The notes under the pieces: generated by a model
What the model was told of the DNA's origin: nothing
Databases searched by the model: none
Seen by the model: the letters and a program-made list of their open reading frames with translations, nothing else
Program-made: the position numbers and the translations under genes
Part shown: in pieces, positions 13,301 to 25,300 of the stretch
How positions within the stretch are numbered: the first letter of the stretch is position 1
Layout: the number at the start of each line of letters is the position of its first letter
NCBI RefSeq assembly: GCF_018139145.2
Contig: NC_059476.1
Coordinates: 3,967,501-4,031,500 of the forward strand
Direction of reading: 5' to 3'
DNA: 64,000 nucleotides
Source: Gymnogyps californianus
Lineage: Eukaryota; Chordata; Aves; Accipitriformes; Cathartidae

Positions 13301-16300
13301 CTTGCCTAACTGTAGTACGCAGTCCTGTGCGTGTCGCTCCGCAATCTCCCCTCCTTCCACTCAAAAGAGAAGGAACACAAACACCTGGAAGCCAACCTGG
13401 CCCAGCATCAGACCGCTCCCCAGAACACTTCAACACTTGCATCAAAGACTAAGACAGCAAGATGAGAAATATGTATACACACTATAGGCACACATACATA
13501 CACTTTTTTCCTCTAAGAGCAGAAGTGCTTAAAGGTTATTTTGGAACCATAAACACACCTAACAATTAAGCCAGTAAGAACAATGCAGTAATAATCCTTA
13601 CGATAAATGTTAAGCCCTTTTCTTTCTACCTCAAGTTTACTTGAAGACTGAACTCTTGCTCAGACAGCTCTCTCACTCCTATCACGACGAATTTTGACAC
13701 TAAGAGATGAGTCAAGTCTGCTAAGAAATTTGGATCAGATCCAGTTTAAAAAAAAAAACCAAACAAACCCCACAAAACCCCAAAACAAACACACAACACA
13801 CATACATGCCTTAAAGTGACCCGATTTGGGCACCTGGGCCCCAAATTGGAATGAATGGTTTTATATTAAGTGTTTAGGCCCCTCCTTAAATTACTGACTC
13901 TTGTGTAGCTCCAGGATTATGCAAACACTAAGCAACAGCTTTCAGGCTTGAACTTTTGGATTTAGGCACCTTAAGAAGGATCTGATTGCCAAAAGACTTG
14001 CATTATTGCTTCATGCACACACAGAGTGATTACGACAGGGCATACGTTCTAGAACACTTTTTTACAGTGAAATCTCTTGCTTTCGAGATGCCTTTTTTTC
14101 GCCAACACCAAGTGAGCATCAAGTGAAGGACTTGCAATTAACTCCCCTGAAATTCACCGTGGGGATATGAACTCCTGCATTTTACTTCCTGAACATTCTG
14201 AATATAAAAAAATGTCAAGAGTAATTTCTAAAACACAGCAATAGGGTAGTCAGGGGGTGGGGTGAATGGAAAAAAAAAAAAATTCAGTCACATAAAAAAA
14301 ATTGCGCCCACATTCCTTTCTTCCACTTCCCAACATCCTCTCTACTTCTGACTGTTCAAAAAAGATATTACATTTAATGCCACTGAAGCCCTCTGTTTAG
14401 GACAGCATAGTTACTTACAGTTCCTGGTTCTGGTAATAAAGGGCTCGTTCTAGCTCCTGGTTCTGCTGGAGTCTAGCGAGACCGGACCAGAATACAGTCC
14501 AGCAATTTCATACAAAGTGGAATTGAGATACAAGTTCTCCACAGTAGCACTGCTCTATCTTGTAAGCTATGTTAAGTAACTTTCCATCAGAATGGCAACC
14601 TTCTGGCATTAGACGCTTGGCTGAACTTGCAAAACAAGTTGGCTGAACTGTTGTAAAACAACATTTTACACTTCTTGTGGTTTTTTGGAGGGCTTTTTGC
14701 AGGGGTGTTAAAAAAAAAAAAAAATCCCAGAAAATTAGTTATTCTACCAGGCTGTTTTCTGAACCAATATACAACTGCTGAGAAGGCAAAGGAGGCCACC
14801 ACTATGCGGGAGTATGAATTCAATTAACCAGCTCAAATAGGGACTCTCTCCTGCCCTACTGAAAAGTTACTTATGGAGTTAAAAATCCCATATAGGAAAG
14901 GGAAAAGGATTCAAGCCTGATCAAGTTTAGAAGAGAATAAAAACCAACCGGTAAAGAATGAGCACTACCTGTTCTAAAAGCTTGTAGATCACAAGAGGCA
15001 AATGAGAGAAGGATTTTATGCGAGCAAAAAAAAAAAAAAAAAAAAAATAATTTTCAAGAGCTTCTAGTGGGATTTTGAGAGCTTTCCACAACTTTAGAAG
15101 GAATCTACAAAATACTTATTAATTTAGTTAATATATGCCATGTCTTCTCCTGTAAGCCATTTTAAATACAATTCAGATTTTTCACATCACATTTCTGGGA
15201 TCAATTTTCAGTTGAAAACAGCTCAAATCTAGACCACTTACATGTAAATTAAGTTATACTTTGGATTAGATTTCAGTTTCAGTATAGATATTTCTTTTTG
15301 AAATTTATGATGTGTTGCCTATAAATAGTAAAAATGTTAAGTTACCATGTTAGTGTACCATAGCCTGCATAAAGCAGCTCCTGCCCAATCAAATTCCAAG
15401 CTTCCTGCAATATCCCAGTTTACTTTTTTGGTTAAATGCATTGATCCTCCCTTATACCATTCTGAACCTACAGATTTCTCAACTGAAGACAAGGAAGAGA
15501 TTGTGAATAGACCCAGTCAAAATCCCAATGAGAAAGCAGCACTCCGTGTTCTGCAACTAAAAAGGAAGCTAGCACATCTGGCAGCAGTAATACTTAAGAC
15601 ATACGCACCTTCTTTACCTCCCTAAACTTTAATAAACTACTACTCTTTCAGAGCAATTGGATTCCTGTTTTTCTTAGAAAAGAACCAGAACCAAGTATCT
15701 GGAATAAAGGAAGTCAATACAGCTTCATCTCCTTTTCATTACTTATCTTACTGCTTCTGAAAGTGCAGAGCATCTCAAGGTACCGATAGCTGACAGGATA
15801 GTCTAATGAAGAGACCAAGAGTTCGAGGTTCTTTTTCTGACTCTACCACCTACCACAGAATAGTCGAGGTTGGAAGGAACCCCTGGAGACTGTCTAGCCC
15901 AACCCCCTTGCTCAAAGCAGGTTGCTCAGGACAACGTCCAGTTGGGCTTTGAGTATCTCAAAGGATGGGGACTCTACAACCTCTCTGGTTGCCCTGTCCC
16001 AACATTCAGCCACCTTCAGAGCAAAATGTGAATATAAGAACATTTTTACAACATCTAGCTAAGATCTGCTTCAGTGTCTGTACAGCTTCCAAACACAAAA
16101 GAGCTCTTTGAGAAGGAGAGCAAAAGAGCAAATGTAATGACAAGTTCCTTTTTAGAGCAGGACAGAAGACTCGTGCAGCAATGAGGGTCGGTGAAGGCTA
16201 CTAATTAAAAAAAAAAAAAAAAATAGTCTGGGGCTTCTTTAAACATAAATAAATTTCTAAGTTAATAAATAAATTTAAATTCTCTCCCTTGCAAAAGGGA

Positions 16301-19300
16301 GGAGGAAGTACCACACAAAATATTACCAGGTGTATTACAATGACAGCATGTCTATTATATTTACACAAAGCTACAAGAAAACATGTAATTCTTACTTGAG
16401 GATGTCTGCCATTGTCCAATAACTTAAGACAATTAAGGAGCAATGTTCTGATAGTGCCATAGTGTTTCTTGTTCTGGTTTTTCTTCAGCATCATATTGCA
16501 AGCAACTCTAAAAGAAAGTTGAACAGAGCAGTAAATCCCTGGATAATTTCTTTGTGCTAGAAGAAAAAAAAGCTTTAAACAATACTAGTGCAAATGTAGA
16601 TCTCCCAAACTTTATGATGGGTCTACCAGACTGACTCAGCGAGAGTGTCGTTTACATGGAGAAATGGTGAAAAGGAGAAAGTCTGTTTTGATTTAGCGGG
16701 ACTGAGGCTTACCAAGCTTATGTGTAAAAGAAGATTTTCATTTCATGCATTTTCATTTCACCATGATTTTTGGTCTGTATTCTTAATACAACTGCACCAA
16801 GAACTAAGTATTACAACAAAAATTATAAAAACTCACTTGTATAGAAGAATTGCCACTGGCATTGTAAAAGGGTTTTGGTATTTGTCTTCTGTCTCTTCAC
16901 AAAGGGTGGTTAGGTCATAGAGCTTTACTATATCACTCCCACTTGCTGAAAGGTAAGACCTTTCATTAATCAACATGACATTAACATAAATCTTTTCAAA
17001 TTGATCTAAATCTGCTTACCTTTAAATAACCAATAAGTATGTCCTTCTTTGGTGCAATTTGATTTCAGAAAAGATAAGATATTTTGAGCAATATCTTTTA
17101 TCACTTTGGTAGAAAAATTAGAGTTTTCCAAATTGGGAATATCTTCAGTCTTGATCATTTCATATTTCTGCAAGGAATGTATGTTAAAACTCAAAATTAG
17201 GAGGGTTTTCTGCCACCTACCCCCCCAAAATCTATAGATCAGTGTCTCTATCAACTGCTAAAAGAAACAAAGGCTACTATTATGATTCAGTGTCATGATA
17301 AATTGAGTTAATTTCTATGATTTACTTTAAAAGCAAGCACATATTGATTACACTACTCAACAAAAGCTTTAAAGAGGATTCACTTCTGTGACAAACATGG
17401 TAAATGGAGAACAAAAGGTGAAAAAAGAAGTGGTGAAGGTGCAACATCTAACTGCTACTTCAATGAAACCTAGTCAGCCTAGTAAGCAACTATATGCTAC
17501 CAGGTACAACAGAAAGCTGGTATGTATGGTCTACTGTAAAATAGTAGAAGCAAACAGAAGTTTAAAAAGCATGCATCTATCTTGGCAAGTGAACACTACA
17601 GATTTTAAGATGCAAGAAACTGATGTATTTCTGCTGCTACATTTTTTGGTTTTGCCTTCATTCATATATCAGGGGAAGAAGGAATCTTGCATGCATGGAA
17701 GGGAGGGAAAAAAAAAGAACACAGTATTTCTGGATGACTGTTGCAAGCTGTGTAGATGCTTCTCATTCTGCAAGAAAGGATTTTTGTAATCTTTTTGTCA
17801 GAATAGTAAGATTAGAAAAAGATCTGTTACAACTGGAGCAATTTCAGAAACTGAAGAACAGATTAAGTAGGCATAATGCAAAGAGCCTCACCTGAACAAT
17901 TCCATTAACATGAAAGCACATCACAAGCTCTGGTACATTGCATATTAAGTTGTCCAACCAATAGTCAATTCCTGTTAGCACATTTATTGGCTTGTTGTTA
18001 TCCCTAAAACCAAATATTTCCAGTGTTATTTAAATCTTTATTTGCTCCTCAGAAAAAAGCAGGGATGTTTACCAACAGGATTTAGATTTAAGTCACCTGA
18101 GAGTGGATGGATACTAAAATAATTATTTGTGAATTGTTAAAGAGGCAAACAATGAGTTATATCAAACAAAACAGATGTACTGATCTCTCCAATGGAATAC
18201 ACTCACATTCCCTCAGCAATTTTGCATTTTTGCCCACACTTACACCGAAACTTTAACAAGCTTCAGATGTCACACTATTACCAAGATAAAAAGTACTTAG
18301 GAAGTTCTAAAGGAATAGCAGTATTAGCTGCAACTAATTATAGCACAAGCCTTCTCCCAGACCTTCCAAAATTCCTTCCAAAGCAAGGTATTGTTAATTC
18401 CTAGATGTGTCTTAAAAAGATGACAAATACACCAAATGAGTTTCAAGTTTTTGCCCATTCTTTGCCAATGCATAGGCATGAACAGAAAGACTGGTAATCA
18501 AATGATCAAGATAAAGTATCAGTGAACAGTAAGACAGTCAGAACTACTATAGTCACAAGTTTTAAGTACTTACGCCCAACTAGCAGTTATTGAAATTCAG
18601 AATCGTAGTAGGAGAAATATTACTGCCGTCTTTTATAAAAATAGCAATAGAATGAAATTAAGGACTAGATGTACAGTCAACATTCACACTGAAGTCAGGA
18701 AAGGTTGCAAACCGCCAGTATTTTCAAATAAAGATTTAGTTATAGAGCCAGAAAAATCAGCAGAGCATCTCAAGTCCCAGTGCAGCGGCACGGCATTGGG
18801 ACTGTTTCCGTTTTCCTGCACTTTACAATGCCATCACCATTTAAGTCTAAAGCATGAATTTTATTCTTTAAACTGCACGTAAGAATTAAGAGTCAACCAA
18901 ACAAAATGCAGATAGCTAAACAGGAAGCAAAGCAACAAGTCAGTCAAGGCTGGCATATGTATCTCATTAACTTCAAAACTCACCTGAGACGCAAGCTCAC
19001 GGCAGGGTATCTCCCACCTCCAAATATAGGCATATTTGATCCTACTAACATGTGGATATCTTCAAAGGTCCACAAGATATTACGAACAAAGTCATTTTTA
19101 AGTCCCTTCATTCAGAGAAAAAAATTGGTCTATAAATTACTAGTATAAAACTTGTTCTCTATGACATTCTGCGGAATTATGAGAAAGCAAGAAGCAAAAG
19201 CAGCAAATAAAAGACAGCACATAATGAACTATGCTACGCATTCACATTAACTTAAAAGACTGACATCACAGATGCCACAAAAGCTACTTCTACAGGGGAC

Positions 19301-22300
19301 TTAGTTTTTCTCTTGGTTCCAATTTAGACCAAATTTTAAAATGTTTGAATAAGCTGGGGGTTCAGTGTTTGAGCTCAAATTTCACATATAGCATACCTGA
19401 CTGTTTTCCCCGTCATTGAACAAAGTAGTCAGGTTTTGTTCTTTGGGGGCTGAGGCCACATGCCCCACTATATATGAGGGTTCAAGAGGCACACCTCCCT
19501 GTGAAAAGCACAAGGATAAGGAGTGATTCTGCTGCTGAGGTAAAGTTAGGCCATTAAAAAAAAAAATCTGAACAAAAGCATATAAGGGAAAAACCTTCAC
19601 CTCTAACATCTTTAAATAAATCCGTATTAAACTACAAAAAGCCTCTAGTCAGCAACTAGAATGCTTCTTTTCTATAGCTAATACCAATATTTTGTACTTA
19701 ATATTCTCAGAAGCTTTGGAAAGAACTCAGAAAGCTTTTATAGAAACTCTTTATGACCCCAGGGTCAGCACCAAATTATCAGTCTCCAGACATAAAATCT
19801 CTATCCTGATGTCTCATTTATAAATTAAAGAAAATGACACTGTACAAATGCACATCAGCTTCTTTATGATAAACAGTGCTGCTGTATTAGGCAATAGTTC
19901 CTCAAGAAGGTGGAAGAGGGAAGTAGTCCTTTTTCTAAGAGCTTTCAAGTCCTGAAATATTTCTCCACTTTAGAATACTACTACACCACAACACATGCAG
20001 TTCCAGTTCTATGGATAATGTAGGTTAGAGCCTTCATAAGTTAGCTGACCAAGTCATTTGGCATACCAGTTGGTAATACTGCCTAAGCATAACTATAGCA
20101 TCATTATTATATTAATGTAGACCGAATAGAACCGATCTTTCAACCTCTCAAAAATTTAATCAATTCCTGTATTATATTAGTCAACAACCACAGGAATTAA
20201 CAGTTTTCATAAATAAGCTTAGCCACAGACTGAAACCCTGGATTAGGGCCTAATACTAATCATAGTTTGTTGCATAATTACTATAAACCTCTCCCCCTTC
20301 CACTTGTGTAATCTCATAGCAAGTATCAGTAAATGTTGCTTAACTGTTTTGCAAACATTTTCATAGGTCTTCATTTTCCTCTTCACCTAATAAATTCAGG
20401 GCCACAACAGATTTATTTTAATGGCAGATTTAAAAAGAAAGGCCAATACCTTAAGCTTCCATACACACCTTCTGAATATCAGACTTTCCTACTTTTAGGT
20501 AAAGTCATTGATGACTACTCCTAGACAAATGTTTTGTTTCTCAAAAACGCATAAATATGTATTTAGTATTACAGTGACAGAAAAAAGTAACATTAAAACA
20601 TTATATACACTAACCTGGTTAGAGGCACCTGGATCTTCAGATAACGAAGAAGGCATTTCAAAAGGAGCTGGCCAGGAGGCCCTTCCTGCTTCATCACTCT
20701 CACCTGAAACGGGACCCTCCTGGTGCTGTTTTGAAGTGGAAGGAACAGGCTGAGCAGCTCCATCACCATTAATGCTGACAAAGCAACATCAAAAAGTTCA
20801 GTTGACAACAGGCAAACAGATCCATTTTAGAATTGTTATATTTGATGCACCGTTCTCAAAGAATGACTTTGCTAATACACTAAAAGATTGCTATATTGAC
20901 AAGTTGTTCATTGCTCAAACTCTTACAAAATTACAGCAGGTGTCACAATCTACCTCGTGTATTTTAAGTTGTTCTTCCCTCAAACCCAGAAATATTGAGA
21001 TATGCAGTTAATTAAGTCATGCTGTTTATTTTATTCTTTAATACTTTAATTTTACTTTAGAATACTTTAATTTCTGTTAAAAAATTTACATGTTATTTCC
21101 TGATCTCATCCCTCAATTTCCTCTGTATAAGGATAAATCAGTAAATAAGACAGACCATAACAGAATTTTAACATTTACTTCAAGACAAGAAACCAGGCAA
21201 AAGTAAGTGGGGTGCAGAATTCAAGATTCACGTGGACATAAGGTTACCTGTAATACAAAAATTTAGAAAGTATAGCCTTCTGGTACCAATGTTCTTTACT
21301 CTTCTTTTTTCGTTGCCACTTCTGATCAATCAGCCTTTGATAAAACTCTTTCAGCCATGTCCAGTCCCCTGTCTAGGCAATATCATAAATATGAAATTAA
21401 TATCAAGAAGCATCTGCAAAGTAAACCAAGTGCCTTATTAAGTTACGAATACTCATCCACAACAACAAAAGAAACCCAGAAAAGAACTTACTGAAAAGTT
21501 CTTTCTAATGAAGTCAACTTTTCAGTAAGTCAGATACATGGTAAGAGGTTACACAGTAACAAATACTTATTAATAATAAAATTAATAGCAATACTGAAGT
21601 AATTACAGAAGAGTGGGACATGGAATTTTAATCCTACAATACCATAGATATAGGACATCAGATGCAGTTTGTGGGTAAACCAACTGCTGCAGAATAGAGC
21701 ACCTTTTGTACTCGCATATGATTCTCAGGAATTTTGATACATACGTGCTTTCTTGCTGGCTACACTATTCTTGAAATCATGCATTTTGACCATATGAGAT
21801 ACTTAACAAAAACCAAATGGTTAACCTGAGATGATCTCATGAAGAGTTCTTGAATATCTAGCTCATCCAACAAAAGTGTCCGTCCAATGCGATGTACCGC
21901 CATGCTCACATGTGACTTGCTATAAGGTATCTTCAGAAGTTTTTTAATATTCTTGCAGGAGAAAAGAGAACAGAGGTAACATTCAATAAAATTATACTGC
22001 ATTGTAAGACAATTCTTAGGAAACTGTAAGCAAAGAATACACTACTAACATTGGAGAGGCACGGGCAGGCAAATAAAACCTTATAGTGCCAGTGATTTTA
22101 AGAAGGCCATTCCACAAGAAGTTGCATTTGTTGAGGTCAGAGAACATGAATGACAGTGATAAAGAGACCAAGCAGCCAATATAAACCACATACATGGTTT
22201 AAACATGATCTCTCTTTGGATCATCACAACCAGGTATCATCAAAAGGGACAAAAAAATGCAAGTGGATGGTTTGGATTTTAAAAGCTTTACCTTCACCAC

Positions 22301-25300
22301 AGGAATACCAACGCTGTCAGATATCCAGAGGAATCTGGACAGAGATCTAAGTCTGAATAAAAATCTGCCAAACATCAACACTGAGACAGCAAATGTCTCA
22401 GGAGAGTATGTATGTTTCCTCTTCTGAATAGCCTCATCTGAATTCTACAGATATTACCAGCACCAAAAAAGCTGGCAAAAATCAGAGGAAAGAAGAAGAA
22501 GGTTGGAGGGGAGCTATCTGTTCTAGATAAGAATAGAAAAAAGAAAAAAATTGAGAGTAATAACTTACATCAAAATAACCAATTTCAAACACACAAGACA
22601 ACTACATTGCAAGACTGATGTGCTGCATTCACTAAACCACATACTTTAGCTGAAGATTATTGGTAGAAATCCATAGGAAATACGATTTTATCTCTACATT
22701 TCTTATTCAGTGATTACAACTCCCTTAAATGACAGAGCAAAAGTTAGGTGATCTGTTTGTCTTTCACTAGGGGATCTTTACTTTTCCTCAAAGGACACAA
22801 AGATGAAAGAAGCCATGACAGTATCCTAAAATAAGGTTTATACAACATAAGAGTTTGAATGATAGAACTTAAAAAGTTATACATACCTCTGAATCAGACA
22901 CAACATCTACATCATTTCCAACTGAGTCAATGAAGTCATATGCCATCCCAAAGCTATTTAGAAAATATTACAAGTTAAGACAAATGCAGTGTGACATTAA
23001 ATAGAGACCTGTTTTTTTAAGCTTATTAAATCTTTGAAAGTTTTGCTTCATCAAAACAAAAAAAAGTCTAGCTAAACATTACCAGATGTAATGAGATCTA
23101 AAGTTAATTAACAAAATAATTTCATTTTTACATTCTACAAGTTTTTCAAAGATATCTTTGGAAGTGCTTAGATCCAATTTCAAGACATTCTAAAAGGTGC
23201 TTTAAGTTTTGTTGAAATCAAGAAAATCAGAAGTATTTAAAGTGTTTGTTAAGACAGCTGTGGGAAATTAGAGAAATGGAGTTTTTAATTTTTTTAACAC
23301 TAAAAACAAGAACAGTTTTTCAAAGATTTTCTCTTTAAGGCATTAAGCACGTTAAATACTTTCTTTTTAGCAGCTTTAATTTCATTTTACCTCTTATTTA
23401 TGGTTTCTAAAACCAGCCTACATGTTGTAACAGACACACCCTTGTATCTTCATCCACCCTCATTAAGGCCTCCCTAAATTACAAGCTATTTAACTTAGAA
23501 TATTTCAATGTACAGATCATTCTTTAAAATTAAACCAGATATTACTATAACCCAAACACATGCATGATGTGCAAGTGTCTGAAGTTTTACTTTCGCTATT
23601 AGCTTTTTAATACTGACACTAGAGACAGAGATTAAACTGCCAGCCTCTATTTGACAAACATAATATCTAAAATAAACAGGAAAAATTCATAAAGCCCTGA
23701 GAAACATGTTACTCTGCTCAAAAATGTACATCTCCTAAAACAGATAACAAGGATTTAAACACAGACCCTCCACAAACTGTTGAAATTTCACTAACTAGTT
23801 GATTGAGTGTGTATTTGCTTGTTCAGCACAGGATTTAAGCCTCCTATTTATAAACACTCTGAACTCCACTCATCCAACTATTTAACAAACATCCATACTG
23901 AACGGTAACACTGCTTTTTGGTTTTGCCCCTTATTTCACCTTCTGTGTTCACTCTTGACACGACTACGAAATTTCTATTGCCATTAGTTAGCCAGGTGCA
24001 GTTTCTAAAGATACAGAAGAGCTATAAACTGGCTCTGTAACTTTCAAGGGGAACCACATTTGTTCCATTTTCACCTGTTATCAAAAGCAGAATGGCTGGC
24101 TGAACCAGTCTACTTTGATTTTGGCCAACAGACTACAGCCAACCAGGGAAGAACATGAGGTCAGTTTGACTATCTCGGGCAAGGTGTCAACACGCACTTA
24201 AAAAAAAAATAATCAACAGCATTACCAGCATCATTAATCATTTACAAAGGAGACAAGATTATAGCATACAGGCAAGAACTAAGGATTAAAAAGTAGAGGG
24301 AGAACGACTAAGAAAAAGCAATAGCTAGTTGCTATGGTAAAGTCTGTACTTTATACTTTGAATTACGTAGGGTCCGAGTTCACTATTAAAGTCATTCTTA
24401 AAGGCCTGGAAAAAATAGGGCCTGCTGTTATTTACCTTGAAAATGGTTTACTTTTTTTGTTGTTGCCAAGAATGGTTGTACCTGCTGGTCCCAGCTTAGC
24501 GCTTTCACGTAACCAATTGGCAGGTGGAAGCTTCAAGTCTGTTTTCTCCTGAAGACGGGCAAATGCTGCTTGTGGTGGGGCAGACGAGTATTTCACCACA
24601 GCACTGCTTTTCACTTCATTGCCTCCAAGAAACAATACCGACCCCTAGTTTTCAAAGAGAAATTAGTCTTTCGTTTATAAAATAATAGCAATTAAAACTA
24701 TCTGACTTGCTCTATGATAAGCTATTTTTAATGGTAAGTGACCGAAGCCCAGTCCCGCATTCACTTATAACTTTCTCCTGCATATGCTCACGAGTATTTC
24801 AATTACCCTGATTGCAACACTTCCATCAAGCGTATGCTCCACTTTATGAGTTATAAGGCTAAGGGGCTATTACGGTCGGCTCCCCACAGAATGTGAAATT
24901 ACTAGGAAAGGCTGAAACTAAAATATAATTCCCACTAATGCCGCAAAAGTTTGTGAAAGTAAGCGTTCACTAACAAACACCAACATTAAAGCTAAACACG
25001 CTTCTGCCTCAATAAATCTTATGACTGCGTATTTCTTTTCAAATACAGCAAAACACACAGCTGTCACACTTGTGTTAAGAGCTTTGAACCAATATATGTT
25101 AAGGGAAAAACAGATCCACAGGATACTATTTATGTAAATACACTGCAGCACACCGCACTTAAGCATAACAGAAGAAATGCTGCTTACAATTAAAGCTCAA
25201 TCATAATTAGTACGCTCCCTACTGCACTCCAGTCCTGACAATAGCATTCCCTTACTCGCCAAACTGGAAGGAGGATGCACGCCTATGAGGCAACTGAAAA

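Larger units (their letters stand above)
12146..16395 (-). other. EDRF1 intron 12, 4.2 kb
   Basis: The largest intron in this copy of the gene. It holds a CR1 fragment near its 5' end (15856–16030), an A/C-rich tract (about 13748–13805), an A22 run at 15026–15047 and an A17 run at 16207–16223. No exon-like sequence was seen. Confidence 0.75.
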
